Part shown: piece by piece, positions 33,143 through 45,349 of the stretch | Numbering within the stretch: the first letter of the stretch is position 1 | Layout of the letters: each line of letters starts with the position of its first letter | NCBI GenBank assembly: GCA_032622095.1 | Contig: CP136061.1 | Span: forward strand, 66,469,127-66,533,126 | Source of the DNA: Siphonodentalium dalli | Lineage: Eukaryota; Mollusca; Scaphopoda; Gadilida; Siphonodentaliidae | Reading direction: 5' to 3' | Length of the DNA stretch: 64,000 nt | Made by a program: the position numbers and the translations under genes | The notes under the pieces: generated by a model | Databases searched by the model: none | Seen by the model: the letters and a program-made list of their open reading frames with translations, nothing else | Told to the model about the DNA's origin: nothing

Positions 33143-33835
33143 ACATATCTTACTACTTATATATGTATACATGTTTTTTATACATACAACTGCGAGAGCT
33201 TCCGAAACACATAAGAATGTTAGATTAATTACACAAAATCTCGTGGTTTTGTATGCCTCGATTTAATTCAGCACGTGTATTTTTGCGTTTTACGGTTTAC
33301 CTTATTTGTAAAAGTCATTCTGAAATAATATAACTTGGAAATTTCAGACTGGAACAGATGTTGACATATAGTTCCGATAGTTTAATTTTCCAAGAAATAT
33401 CCAGTCGATTTATGTGGAATCCATGCAGTCAAATAAGTATATACATATTCAGCAAATATTCAGATGTATTGACCATACCGCATTAGTAAAACAGGTGTTG
33501 ACCAACCTGACACCCCATACACCCCATACAGGTGGAATCTATCCTACTGATGGCCATTTTAGGCTAACATTTTTACCGACAGTACTGTAGACACACATGC
33601 TGTTGTTGGTCAGAAAATAACACATTCACCGTTAACTACTGGTTGGAGTATCAAACAATGAGAACAATGTCAACCTATATGTGAATATAAATTCCAACTA
33701 ATGTTGGTGTCAGGCGTGAAATTTATAAATGTTCGACAATATTTGGGGTGGACGGTATGGCATTTCAACCCCCCTGTCCTCCCGTCTCTGATAACGCGGT
33801 ATTTCTCTATTAATTATCTCTTGACATGCTGAGAT

Positions 33836-34371
33836 TTAAAGGCACGGGCGGCGTTCGTTGCAGAAATATTAATATTTGTTCAAATCGCCATCAACAGAAG
33901 GAATATTAAAATATATATAGTTTTGTTCATATGCCAAACATATATAATCAGCGCGTAAATAGTATACTGTCGTCAAGACGTACGATTGTGTACGTAAACA
34001 AGAACCTGCTCGTGTTACAGAAGTTTTGCTTTTGTTTACATAATACAGCGCAATTCTATTGGTTAATCACACACAAATGATATAAACGCTCTTTATTATT
34101 TCCATATCAGGAAACAGTAACAAATAACACTCTTTATGTTTACCATATCCGGATCTAAACAAAAGGCAAGTTCTGTAACGTTTATTTTGCTATTGTTTAC
34201 ATAACAAAGGAAAACCATTTGACAATAACATACTGTTTATGCCATATTTCTTATTGGTATAAGAACAAATTATGTCTATATTTTACTTTTCTTTCTCTTT
34301 ATGGCGGTTTTTGACGGAGCTGAATGTTTTAACAGCATACCCACAGCCAATGACGCCCGTATCTTTAAGAA
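33836..34371 (+). repeat. Dispersed ~530-bp repeat, copy 1
   Basis: Matches 44392-44900 in the same orientation at perhaps 75 percent by eye: TTAAAGGCACG, GATTGGTTA or ACTGGCTAATCACACACAAATG, CGCTCTTTATTA, CATATCAGGAA, TGCTTTTGTTTACATAA, CATACTGTTTATGC, GTGGCGGTTTTTGA. No terminal repeats seen. A 99-codon open frame begins inside its right end (34301) and runs into unique sequence with a hydrophobic C-terminal segment; it is not conserved in the other copy. Confidence 0.65.
34085..34140 (+). repeat. Conserved block with AACGCTCTTTAT core, copy 2
   Basis: AACGCTCTTTATTATTTCCA, TATCAGGAAACAGTAACA, then a second degenerate core ACACTCTTTATG. It belongs to the same set as 5735-5782, 44614-44670 and 52887-52930. 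The CCATATCAGG segment resembles a CArG box, which is an observation only. Confidence 0.5.
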
Positions 34372-34916
34372 ACAGGAACAACAGTATATATTGACAGAAC
34401 GATCGATTTATTTCCGTGCCGCTCGAGAACAGATGGGAATGAGACCTCCCCAACACTTCCTCGGTCCCTGGTTGCATACACAATGTAGGATTAAAATATA
34501 TGTGTTATGTGCAATTATAATGCCCGTCCTATTGTTGTCAATATTGGACATTTGGACGTATTCATTCAGATCAGAATTCAATGCGAATATATTTCGCTGA
34601 AACAGGCATTCTGATTGGCTAACTTTAGTCGCTGAACCGTGCACACATTTTGAAGGGAGCACGGTGTCATTGACAACGCGCGTAAGATACGTCACCGATG
34701 CCAGGAGTAGCACATTCGAGTCAATCGGAACATTGCTTTCTATATACGCGATTAACAGGAAGTTGTTCTGGTACTGTTACGAGTAAACTCATGAAAACTA
34801 TTCATAGATTTGATCACTGAAAAAAAAGAAGAGATCTCACTTCAAACCGTGTGATGTCGATAAAAAGTGCTTTTCGTGCAGTTTATTTTAAATATTTTGA
34901 TCGATTCAATTACAAT

Positions 34917-35059
34917 GGAGATAAACGTACCCTGTTTCGTTGGATATTCGGGGATTCGAGCATGAAAACAATTTGTGAACTCGCCGGCTCATTCCGAGAC
35001 AAACTGTTTCATGCTCGAAACCAAGAATATCCAAAGCATCATATAGTACGTTTATCTCC
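34917..35059. repeat. Imperfect ~65-bp-arm hairpin
   Basis: GGAGATAAACGTAC at 34917 and CGAGCATGAAA at about 34958 are mirrored by TTTCATGCTCGAAAC and GTACGTTTATCTCC at 35008-35059. The arms match at about 80 percent. The 136-codon open frame that covers this region on the plus strand is probably incidental. Confidence 0.6.
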
Positions 35060-36139
35060 TTATTTGAGAATGGCACTACAACAACCACCAGGGAGTTTTA
35101 ACATTGTTTTAAATGATTTATCTGAATTCAATCTAAAATCTAGTCGCGGAATCATATTCCGCGATGATTCCGCGATAGCCACCCCCCCACACACACACAA
35201 CCAATTAAACAATCACTCATTAATCACTGCCAACAACGAAAACCCAAAATCGCGTGACTAATCGGAGCGAAACCACAGCGTTGGTGCGGCACCGACTTGC
35301 ACATAGTGTCAGCTGGCCGACATTATAGAGAACATTCAAAAATATGCAACTACCTGGGTACGTTTTAATATCATTACACCATCACCTCCTAAGACACGGC
35401 CAATTATGCTGGCCAATATACAACATAAGAGGGCGAAATGAAAACATAACAGTGATGGTATGTTGGAGTAAAATAACAGCGCCCGTGTTCATAAATGTGT
35501 TATTTAACATAACAGTTAGACGATAAGACATCATTATGACCGCAACATATCGATCTCTATTTCCGATATGTATCATCATGTATTTATTTGGAAGGTAAAA
35601 TCGATTGAAATTGACGAAAAATCCCGCCACTGGATCTGGGCGTAAAGTCCGATATCTGACGGTATACGAATGGGTCTCCGATATAAAATAGCATATGACT
35701 CTACCGATATAACTAGCTGGTTTACGTACGAGGAAACTGGAACTAAATTAACAAGGATCCGTTTTCCTTTGAAATGCTAAGCTTAATGTTCCAATGCAAC
35801 ACAATGTGGACAATTCTAGGCAATCGATATCAAGGTTTCTGTTTTCAATAAACACAGAACATTTACTATAAAAATATTTACCATTAAATAAATCCACCAC
35901 AACATGCTAAACAGGCGTCAGTTTAGGAAATCCTACCATGGCTGAGTCTACTCTTCCAGGATCACCAATGAAATTCCATTGTACACTTTCAGGATCGTTG
36001 ACCGTCATATCAAAACTTTCGAATAAATTACCAGCCTCTCCAACAGCAGATTAATTCTTTAAGGATGAAAACATAATGAAAGTAACCACCCAACTCGGGG
36101 CTCGTATGTGGTATAATCTACAAACTTCCATTACTTCAT
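35060..36139. other. Intergenic DNA
   Basis: A short inverted repeat, CGCGGAATCATATTCCGCGATGATTCCGCG, lies at about 35147-35176 (listed here in two overlapping stems). No gene recognised. Confidence 0.35.
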
Positions 36140-36320
36140 ATAAGACCAGGGGGGAGTCTGGAAAAAATTGCACATATAGGGCCCAAAAAGTTTTTTTCCG
36201 ACCCCGAGGGACCCACCACCCCATTGGTGCAAAAAAAATATTTTTTTCCTCCAAAATTTTGGGGACCCACCCCCTTTCTCATGTTTTTATCAAAATTTCA
36301 GAGTTTTTTTTTTAGCCGTT
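36140..36320 (-). repeat. Dispersed repeat, second copy of the 20085 family
   Basis: ACCAGGGGGGAGTCTGG, AAAATTGCACATATAGGGCC, and GGGACCCACCACCCC read on the minus strand in the same order as 20085-20180. A further partial copy is at 37360-37435 in the opposite orientation (ATGGACCACCCACCCACCCC, CAGACTCCCCCTGATAAGAC). Confidence 0.45.
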
Positions 36321-36769
36321 CTTCAATAACTGTGTTAACTGCCTTTCAATCACATTCCACTATCATTTTTTGGTGCAAACTCTTGCTGTGTACCATTAAG
36401 ACTCAAGCAATAACATGCTTAATTGGTAAACACAGATCAGAAAAACAAACTGTATTTCCAGGTGTTTTCAGTATCTAACAACAATAATAAAGCATTGTGT
36501 AGGTACACTCTATGTCACAAATCGCCCTAGACCCCATTATAGCCTTAATATATCGAGTGTGTTGTGTCTGACAGAGAACACTGGCCAGTGTAAATAGTGG
36601 TAAACAGGTTAGTGGTTCCACAATTATTTGTTCATGATCAAAGAACTCTTTAGTCTTATCCACCGGGGTGGGGTGGGGTGGGGGAGGGGAAATGTTTTTG
36701 GTTAGGTATACACCTAGATATATGGTTATTGTACCCCCCGATATTAGTCGGCGGGTATATAGTTGACGT

Positions 36770-37140
36770 CTCGAGCCGTCCGTGCGTCAGTCCGTACAAA
36801 CATTTTGCATTATAACTCAAGAGTCGGTTGTCATATTTTGATGCCCTATGGCATGGTGACAGACCAGAAATGGGGAACGAATATGCATAATATCACGGGT
36901 TGTGGCCCTGTTCGACTTTATGAAATTCAGTCCGTACAAAGTTTTTGCAATATAAGTTAAGTGTCGGTTGTCGAATTTTGATGTGGTTTGGTATGGTGAT
37001 AGACCAGAATGATAGGGGAAAGGATGTATGCACATATTACTGCATATCACAGGTTTCGCCTATCAATGCATACCAGAGTTACCGGCCTTGTTCCATCCGT
37101 AAACACGTTTTGCATTATTATAACTCAACCATGGGTTAAG
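36770..37140 (+). repeat. Diverged ~130-bp tandem repeat
   Basis: TCAGTCCGTACAAA, TGCATTATAACTCAAGAGTC, GGTTGTCATATTTTGATG and GGTGACAGACCAG recur at 36783-36870 and 36929-37010, with a third weaker copy from about 37092. No coding signal. Confidence 0.6.
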
Positions 37141-37440
37141 TTTCCTGAACGCTATTACGGTGGTCCACTGTGAAGTGGGCCGGGATCATGTGAAATCCAG
37201 AATGTTGCTACATCTGAGGCTAAAGAGTCACTATAGCTGCATATATAGCCCTATACCAACAAGCATGGTACTAACATGCTTAGAAACAACATTACATGGT
37301 CAGTACTTGTAAATTGTTTGAAATAAAACCATTTGGAAAAAATTTACAAGCACGATTCTTTCGGCCTATGGACCACCCACCCACCCCGGCCCTATATACG
37401 GAATTTTGTTGCAGACTCCCCCTGATAAGACCAGGCATAA

Positions 37441-38456
37441 CGAGCATACTGTTCATCTGCAACAATCATCTAGTATATAATTCCTACGACGTTCCTCTCC
37501 CTCAACATTAATTTATTATCAAATGATTGATTGGGTCGATGATCTGCTGTTATAATCTCTATCACCTTGGCGACCGAAACATTTCAGATTTGACACCTTA
37601 TCTTCTTGGCTTGCATTTCTCTATTTCATTCTACAGTTTCTACACGATCTCTCCTGAAGAAGCGACGGTTGTATTCGTATCGCTGTCGTTCTTGTTTGTT
37701 GCAAAACTCGATACTAAACAGGCCAGTCTATTGAAGACGAAAAGCTAGCGATTTCACAATTGTGGTGATATTTTTAAGGTGAAGATTCCAAATTTATTTT
37801 AAGTGGCAATATCGAGACCAATCTTGGACATGCAACATTACACATCACTGATATGACGTCAACACATGCTTCTTACTGTAGCTGAAGTGGAAAGAGTAGT
37901 TATCCCAAACCTTTTGTGTACCCCTCTTTGCTCACGTAGACATATGATGGTATATAGGGCGCGACATTCTGGATCAGATAACGCATACACATGTAAATTA
38001 CGTAATTAGCAGCGCACAATAAGAAGCCAAGTGCGACTGTACGTATAACCTAATTCAGCAATTAGATAATTGATAACATGAAGCAATTAGTCACAAGGAT
38101 GTACATAGTTTGGTTTGTCAAACGCGGTGATTATTTCGTTAAGTTGGGAGAAAATATTATCTACGAACAATTTAGAAACACAGAAGAAACAAATGATATC
38201 TGTCTATTTCTGTTCTGTAACTCGGTTAGATCATGATGTCGAAACTTCTGCAATTTTGCAACCACGGATATCACGAATCCACGCGGAACGATAGGTTGTC
38301 TGCGACATGATTTGGAGTCTGAGAGATTGCAAAGCATTTAAAATCCGGTGTGGTCTGATCAATCCAAATATTGAGTATGTACATGTATATATGGAGGTTT
38401 GCATGTTGAAGGTAGAAAACATAATTAGTTGTTTTATACGGTGTGACTAAACACCG
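37441..38456. other. Intergenic DNA, nothing recognised
   Basis: Short open frames only, none with a known domain; no shared repeat noticed. Confidence 0.35.
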
Positions 38457-38740
38457 GCCGGACCAGCCCGGACCAGACCGGACCGCCCCTGTGGAGTATA
38501 GGGGTGATTTTAGTGGCAATATATATGCAGGGGTGTCATGGAAACCCACTCATGCACGGACAGGGGTCGCGATCACACAGAAGTGACGCGATTAACCCTC
38601 AAAATGCCGGCATCGGCGAATATGTTCGCCGCGAATCAAGCTAACAACCCGGACCGCCCCTGTTGCGTCTAGGGGTGATTTTAGTGGCCATATATGTGTG
38701 TGGGTGTCGTCGAAACCCACATACACACGGATAGGATAGG
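38457..38740 (+). repeat. Two tandem copies of a ~160-bp dispersed repeat
   Basis: ACCGCCCCTGT..., TAGGGGTGATTTTAGTGGC, GTCATGGAAACCCAC and CACGGA occur at 38482-38562 and again at 38652-38732. The segment AAAATGCCGGCATCGGCGAATATG joins them. A third copy lies at 45076-45250. Confidence 0.65.
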
Positions 38741-38954
38741 ATAGGATAATTGTATTTACAATATACACACATGGAAAGTACAATTACAAATACATATAAT
38801 ATTAATAGACTATACATGTATATTGCTAGGGGTGATATAGTCATGGCTGACTGTCTTCCTATCACTCCTGAATGTGGTGACATATTATACAAGAAAACTA
38901 AGATGCATGCATCAGGTCGGCCGTGAACTATCTACCATAGAATTTTTGTAGCTA

Positions 38955-39337
38955 TCGATTATACATTTTGAAACACCTGTCTGTATGTATGTATGTATGT
39001 GTGTATGCGTGAATGCATGTGTGTATGTGTTATAGACTCTAACACTGCTCGAATTTGGTATTTAACGTGTCAACTTGACCTCGCTCATAGGCATGTTTCT
39101 GGACCTTGACCGATCCGACTAAAAATTTGTGTGTAGGACTACTTCGATCCCGGGAGCAATATGGACGGGTCCAATTTCACGTGAGACCATGTTCTCGAAC
39201 GTGCTGATATAGGCATGTTTCTGGACCAATTGAACAATAGTTTGGCCAGACGCTGTATATACTGGGTACTGTCCAGATGGAGGCGATCACAAAAAAAATC
39301 CCTAACTAGCCCGAACGAAGTCGAGTACATCAGCTAG
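38955..39337 (+). mobile_element. Helitron-like element, family 1, complete
   Basis: Starts TCGATTATACATTTTGAAAC after an A and ends CCCGAACGAAGTCGAG...ATCAGCTAG before a T. The interior keeps the TATG microsatellite and one to two diverged copies of the GATCCCGGGA-ACAATATGG unit. At 383 bp it is non-coding. It directly abuts the next element. Confidence 0.6.
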
Positions 39338-39839
39338 TTTAATATATATTTTGGACATTTGTCTGTCTGTTTGTCTGTTAGCTATGGCCGGGAAAACTGC
39401 CGGACAGATTTGACGAAATTTGATACCTAGGGGAAATTATTTCCAGGGAGTATTTTGGACGGGTCAAATCTTGATCCCGACCTGACTTTGACATTCAAAA
39501 AGATCAATTCAAGGTCAAATCTGGTAAAACGGAAGTATTTCAACGAAATTTGATACCTACTGTTACTTTTGTCCCAGGAGTGTTTCGGGTGGGTCAAATC
39601 ATGACCCTGACCTGATCTTGACATTCAAAATTGTCAATTCAAGGTCAAATCGGGTATAAAGCCGGGCGGATTTCGACGGGTACTTTTGTCGTGACTTTTG
39701 TCCGGGGAGTGTTTTGGACGGGTCAAATCGTGACCCCGACATGACCTTCACCTTTAAAATAGTCAATTCAAGGTTAAATCGCGCATTTCTCCGAAAATCA
39801 GAGGGGAACATCCCGGACGAAGTGGGGTCCACGAGCTAC
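39338..39839 (+). mobile_element. Helitron-like element, family 2, complete
   Basis: Starts TTTAATATATATTTTGGACA, a slight variant of the family 5' end, then a CTGTCTGTTTGTCTGTTAGC stretch. The body has about three units with GTCAATTCAAGGTCAAAT. It ends with ATCCCGGACGAAGTGGGG and GCTAC before a T, so the last base of the usual CTAG is changed. The start falls on the base right after the preceding element's CTAG. Confidence 0.6.
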
Positions 39840-41285
39840 TATTATATATTTCTAGATTTAGTTACAAACTAAATACCTGTATATTGTACAAAGAAATGTT
39901 TGACAAATATATCTGTATCAATATTACCATACGGGTCATTAAAATAGATACGACGAAACAAATTTTGAAGGGTGCATGTATCAGGTAAATTTTTATATTT
40001 CAAATGATGACAGGAATGCAGAAAGTTGAAGTACCTACGTAATACTGGCTATCCGCATGAAGAGATATACATGTATATAAAAACCAGATGAGGGATATGT
40101 CTGTACAGTTGCTAAACAATTCAGTCATGCAAAAGAGGATCAAAGAGTAAGATACCAAATTGCTGCCTGTGGTAATGTTTTTTAACGAAATTCGGGAAAA
40201 TTAGATTACTCTCACCCTGGTTATCCAGAAGATAATTGTGGAATCTGATGACGATCGGACAAGGGGTCTCGTCTGTAGGATCAACCAAATTATTTAGCCA
40301 TAAAAATAGTAAAATTGAAGATCACCGCTGGCAGTGATGTCTTCACAAGGACAGTTTGAGAACAAAATATGGCTCACATCTAGCGGTGACCCAAAATATC
40401 CACATAAGAAAAAGTTCTCCAATAAAAGCTGGCTGCAGGGTGCGCCAATTGATTCAAATTCGAAATTTAGCAGGGTGTACTGCTTGTGGCCATGTTTTCC
40501 CCGCAAATTTGATAGACTGATGGACAAAACCACTGAATCCGTTGAATCAATATACATGTATACATGGATTAATTTATATGCATTGTTATACACAGTACTG
40601 GTATATAAAGGTACTGAAAATAACTATATTACTAGTATACACAAAATAAACCATATATCATGGCTATGGGTTCTAATATCCGAACATGACAGCTGAGAAC
40701 TTGGTGTGAATTAAAGAGTGGTGGTTTCTCAAGCATATCTAACCCTCCACGTTAGAAACATGCCATTAAATGTCATAAGTATAATCTAGCTTGAGGACAG
40801 AAGTGATCCATAAAACCCCCCTTAATTCAACCAGGTCCTCGCGCGATGTATGATCGATCACACGATGATCTAGGGGGATTAGAATTGATGTATAAAAATA
40901 GCACTGCATGTAAATATAAAATAAAATAGTGCTACATCTTATTACAGATTATTGCCATATATAATCAGTGATTATACAGACAGTCTGACAAAATAAAGTT
41001 TCAGTGACACTCTATCCGAAGAGGGGAATAATTTCATCTGTTACAGTCAATGGAGCAATTATGAATCTGGAAAGGTGAAATTTCTAAGTAATACTAGATA
41101 TCGACATGACGCAATAAAATATAACGTAAATGCAATATGGCCGCTGGCGACCATTTTTTCCTATGAAATTAAAAAAATATTTGATAGCTCTCATCTGATA
41201 GATCAATATCAAGATAAATATGAAGTTTGGTGATGATCGGATGAGTGAAGTGGACTGTGGTCTGTGCTAAACGGTTTAGTAATGC
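39840..41285. other. Repeat-derived DNA without genes
   Basis: Segments around 40020-40270 and 41070-41285 share the words AAGTAATACT or CGTAATACTGG, GATGATCGGA or GACGATCGGAC and CTAAAC-TTTAGTAATGC, indicating diverged copies of one repeat. The 120-codon open frame at 40334-40696 has no known domain. Confidence 0.4.
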
Positions 41286-41590
41286 TTAAAAAGATTCTTA
41301 CCTTAATATTTTTATGTTCAGTTTATAAACTTCACTGAGTCATCTTTGTCATGTATTGAGTTTGATATCTTTTGTTAACAGTTTATAAATCATGTATGTC
41401 TCATGTTTGTTATTTTAATTTATGTGTTTATTATCATTAAATAAAGTTGCATTCCTTAAAAAGATTCTTACCTCAATGTTTTTATGTTCACTTTATAAAC
41501 TCCACTGAGTCATCTTTGTCATGTATTGAATTTGATATCTTTTGTTAACAGTTTATAAATTATGTATGTCTCGTGTTCGTTATTATATTA
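41286..41590 (+). repeat. 170-bp direct tandem duplication
   Basis: TTAAAAAGATTCTTACC, TTTTTATGTTCA and ATGTATTGAGTTTGATATC occur from 41286 and again from 41456 with few differences. The first unit ends with ATTAAATAAAGTTGCATTCC, which resembles a polyadenylation region, so a 3'-UTR origin is possible. Confidence 0.75.
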
Positions 41591-42589
41591 TATACACTTT
41601 ATAGTGTGTTTTCAGAACGAAAACAAATTGAATAAAATCAACAAATTTGTAAATTTAAAAACAATTCAAACGTTGTTGTATTCCATGTCCCAGCCCGGAC
41701 ATATACACCAAATTTCAATAATATTCATTGAGAAACAACGGACCAAACGCTATATAACACCCGTATACATCTTTTATTCCGTATCGGACTCGGGTACATG
41801 TTATAGTAGGTACCGAATTGACACACGTCGACTGGGCGAGTTGGCCCTGGGGCGATTAGGCCGATTCCGGCATATTCTAGAATTTACCGTATGTATCCGT
41901 TGACGCGTAGTTTACTTTAGAAAGTTCCGCAATTAATACCGTAAATAGAGCGACCTTATTTGACAGAGAATGCCTCTGTTATTGATTATCAAGTTGCTGT
42001 ACATTAAAAACGACAAATTCACATGCTCGTTCAAGCGCAGTTAGTCTATTTTCCCCATGTTAAAGGACATCCACAAATACTAAATAACGCTAACCTACTG
42101 CCGAATGTTTGACACGACAACTGTTAACATATTTGGGCTGAATTCATCTGACGCGGTATTATTCCTCAAAATAAACAACAAAACCATCGTTACTTGGAAA
42201 TGTAGTTTGGGCTAACATTTACATAAATCCTCCAGATCAATTATCCGACACACACGTCAGATGAAAAAGTCACATGAAGTAACCGGCCAAATTGGCCGAA
42301 ATGATGAAGATCGCCGAATTAATTTGATTGTTTTTAGCTTACGTTCATCGTGTGCAGACTGGGTTTTTAATATATATAGGCTTTGTTAGGGCGATGGTAC
42401 GAAAAGTGGTTCATATGTATGGGCACCTACTTGGTCGATATAATGAATGAATATTATGAATATACATGTGTGAGTGGAACCGAGTAGGAATAACGTGAGT
42501 GAGGTTTTGGGGATTTTTTTTTAATTAACATGCATACTAGAGTGAATTTTGTTTTGTATTGTTTGTTTGTTTGTTTTGATTTTTGTTAT
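41591..42589. other. Intergenic DNA, nothing recognised
   Basis: No recognisable protein or shared repeat noticed. Confidence 0.35.
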
Positions 42590-44360
42590 CAGAAAATTAT
42601 GTATCGTTTATGCAATCAGGGCATCTTCGGTTTTTGCATCGAACGCTCGCTGAATAGGTATTAATGATATCCGTTTTCAAACGTTTTCGGAACCCATGTC
42701 TTGATGGGAGAACTTTAGAAAAAGAGATGGTCCTGAATTTTTTTTGTACTATAGGATTAGGTTGTCGTCTAATTTGGTTCTGCTCTCTTTTCATACATAC
42801 CAGAAAAAGACACTGGTAAGCGATCGTAGTACCAATCATGCATGAAAATGGATGCATGTAATTTATGTAAATCATCTATTTTAAAAATGTTTTCTTGTTT
42901 GATAAGAGGATCGGCGTGACTTCTATATATTTTTGTTACATATAATTCTGATGGCTCGTTTTTGTAATAAATATAGTTTCTTCACTGCTGGTACATGTCC
43001 CCATATTTGGATGCCATAAACTAAGTGGCTTTGAATTAGGGCGAAGTATAATGTTTTGAGAGCCTTGCTCGGGAGAAAATGTTTAACTTTATTAATGCAA
43101 TAAATTGCATGTGCCATTTTTGAGCATACAATGGAAATGTGTTCATTAAAGTTCAGGTTTTCATCTATATGGATACCTAAAAATTTGGCAGACGATTCGT
43201 TCCGCATGTTCCCTATCCGTCGAAGTTCGGCTCCATTGAGATATATTTTAATTGTATTCCATTTTTTTGTCATTGTTTTGTGGATGCAAGAGCATATAAT
43301 TGCTTTTGTTAGCAGTGATGGCTGTATGTTGCAGCAACACCAGTCAGATAGATTTCTTAATTCGTTATTGACAGAACTTTGGATTAACTCTTCATTTTGT
43401 CCACTGGCCATAAGGGTTGTATCGTCGGCATATGATAAGAGTTCCATAGTAGTTGCATTTGACATATCGTTCACGTAGATGAGAAAAGTTATGGGCCCGA
43501 GTAAGGATCCCTGAGGAACACCACATGATGTCTTAAGATTTGACTTGCTTCCATTGAATTCTACGTATTGTCGTCTCTCATTGAGATAGCTTCGAAACCA
43601 GTTGTTTGCCATGCCTCTAATTCCATAATGTTAAATTTTTGTAAGTAAGATTTCGTGGTTTATTGTGTCAAAAGCTTTGGACAGATCAAGAAAAATGGCT
43701 ACGGTGGAATCTTTTGTGGGCTTGTCGTTATTTTTCACAACATGATCCAGTAGATGAATGATGGGATGAAAAGTTGAATGGTTTGTGCGAAATCCGTACT
43801 GATTGTTAAATAAGATGTCCGATTCATTAAGAAAATCAACTAAACGTTTTTGCATGAGTTTTCGAGTAGTTTAGAAAATACGGGAAGAATGCTTATTGGA
43901 CGATAATTGTTTATATCCTCCTTGTCACTATTTTTCGGTATTGGTAAAACTTTATCTATTTTCATTTTGTTGGGAACATTACCTTGTTCGAACGACAAGT
44001 TGAATATATGCTTTAATGCTGGTGCTACAGAAAATATGGTTTCCTTCATCAGTTTTGTAGATATTCCATTGAAGCCACTGCTGGTTTTTCCATTCATTGA
44101 ATAACCTCTTGGATTGTGGTGGGCGTAATATTTAGCTCGTTGCTTTGTCTATTCGTTAAATAATCGAGGAAGTTTACATCTGTGTGATTTTCAATAAGTT
44201 CTGTGGTCTTTTGACATATATTGGAAAAATATTCATTAAATTTTTCAACGATAGTGTCAGGATTTGTAAACTGTATATTGTTATCATGTAGAACATTCGG
44301 GTTGCCACTCGCATTTTTATCTCGTTTTATTGCACCTTTGAGTGTCTTCCATGTTTCGGA
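42590..44360 (-). pseudogene. LINE ORF2 relic: reverse transcriptase, 5'-truncated and frameshifted
   Basis: In order on the minus strand: the linker before the RT (PPSETWKTLKGAIKRDKN), SSGFNGISTKLMK and NNYRPISILPVFSKLLE (about 43850-44097), NNQYGFR and FLDLSKAFDTINHEILL (43631-43830), then GVPQGSLLGP, the YADDT catalytic motif, AKFLGIHID and the thumb-like HLVYGIQIWG (42923-43612). A C-terminal tail with NIFKIDDLHKL and LPSRHGFR follows to about 42600. There are frameshifts near 44100, 43855 and 42900, and a nonsense codon in KI-stop-HYGIRG near 43628. The endonuclease is missing. The element copied RNA into DNA at the target site when alive. It resembles CR1/L2/jockey-type LINEs; the clade is not resolved. 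Confidence 0.85.
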
Positions 44361-44391
44361 GGGTGGTCACGGTCAAACAGAAGTACCGATA

Positions 44392-44900
44392 TTAAAGGCA
44401 CGTGAGGCCTTAATTGTCGAAAATATTCATATTTGTTCCAAACACCGTAAACAGAAAAACATTAAAACGCATACAGTTTCGTTCATTTATACCATGACAA
44501 TCGCGTAAACAGCATGTTATCATAAATACCTACTATATTTTACCTAAGCAATAGCCTGATTGGGTTACAGAGGACAGCACAATGCTACTGGCTAATCACA
44601 CACAAATGGCATACACGCTCTTTATTAGTTCCATATCAGGAATTCACCAACAAAGAACGCTCTTTATGTTTACCATCATAATATAAGCAAACACCAGAAA
44701 AGTAACTTGTTATGCTTTTGTTTACATAACAATGGTTAAACATATGAGAATGACATACTGTTTATGCGATATTTCTTATTTATATACGGACAAAGTCTGT
44801 CTACATTTTGATGTTCTTTCTGTTTGTGGCGGTTTTTGAAGGGTGGAAATATTTTCACAGGATACCCACCGCCAAGGCCAACCGTACCTTTAACCCATAA
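44392..44900 (+). repeat. Dispersed ~510-bp repeat, copy 2
   Basis: Second copy of the 33836-34371 repeat, starting with TTAAAGGCACG next to the truncated LINE and ending with TTTTTGAAGGG, CAGGATACCCACCGCC. It contains two AACGCTCTTTAT-type cores (44614, 44656). The sequence just before it (GGTGGTCACGGTCAAACAG, 44362) recurs at 45210, so both belong to one local composite. Confidence 0.65.
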
Positions 44901-45075
44901 ACTTGCCAGAATCAGCCAGAATTACAAAATTGTGCGCCCAATAAAAAAAAACTCACAGCCCGGACCCCCATAACGCCCTCGTACAGCTAATAACTCCTTA
45001 CACGTATGTTGCGGAACTACCCTGGACTACACTCGCGAAGACATAAGGGCGAATCGCCCACGAAAGCCTGGCAAT

Positions 45076-45300
45076 TAACCCCCAAAATGCCGCCATCACC
45101 GAATATGTTTACCGATAACGAAGCTAACAGCCCGGACCAGCCGTGTTGCGTCTAGGGGTGATTCTATAGAGTGTCCATATATGTGCGCGGGTGTCAATGA
45201 AACCCACATACGCACGGATGGTGGTCACGGCCAAACAGGAGTGCCGATATAAACCCATAAACTTGCCAGATTCAGCCAGAACTACAAAAAATTAACTAAA
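45076..45300 (+). repeat. Third copy of the 38457 repeat plus GGTCACGG segment
   Basis: ATTAACCCCCAAAATGCCGC, GAATATGTTTACC, TAGGGGTGATTCTATAG and GAAACCCACATACGCACGGA match 38590-38735. It continues into GGTGGTCACGGCCAAACAGG, which also lies at 44362. Confidence 0.6.
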
Positions 45301-45349
45301 ACCAATGTTAATTTAATACAATAGATACTTCCCAGAAGATGATGCCTAA

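Larger units (their letters stand above)
28865..33170. mobile_element. 4.3-kb inverted-repeat unit with ~1.1-1.3-kb arms
   Basis: The left arm (28865-29943) recurs inverted at 31843-33170 with more than 90 percent identity by eye over most of its length; an example is the arm segment around GGCTTTGGGGATGGATTAGA at 29043 and its complement near 32700. Both arms keep the same internal ~115-bp tandem duplication (CATACATACGCTCAAGTAAT), so that duplication predates the inversion. The right arm has extra copies of a ~60-bp unit near its outer end. The ~1.9-kb centre holds microsatellites and no gene. Long-TIR transposon and segmental inverted duplication are both possible; no terminal target duplication was found. 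Confidence 0.75.

Noticed and set aside
34301-34600. 99-residue membrane-anchored protein
   Set aside because: The start lies in a dispersed repeat whose other copy (44823) has no matching open frame; one hydrophobic stretch is not enough.
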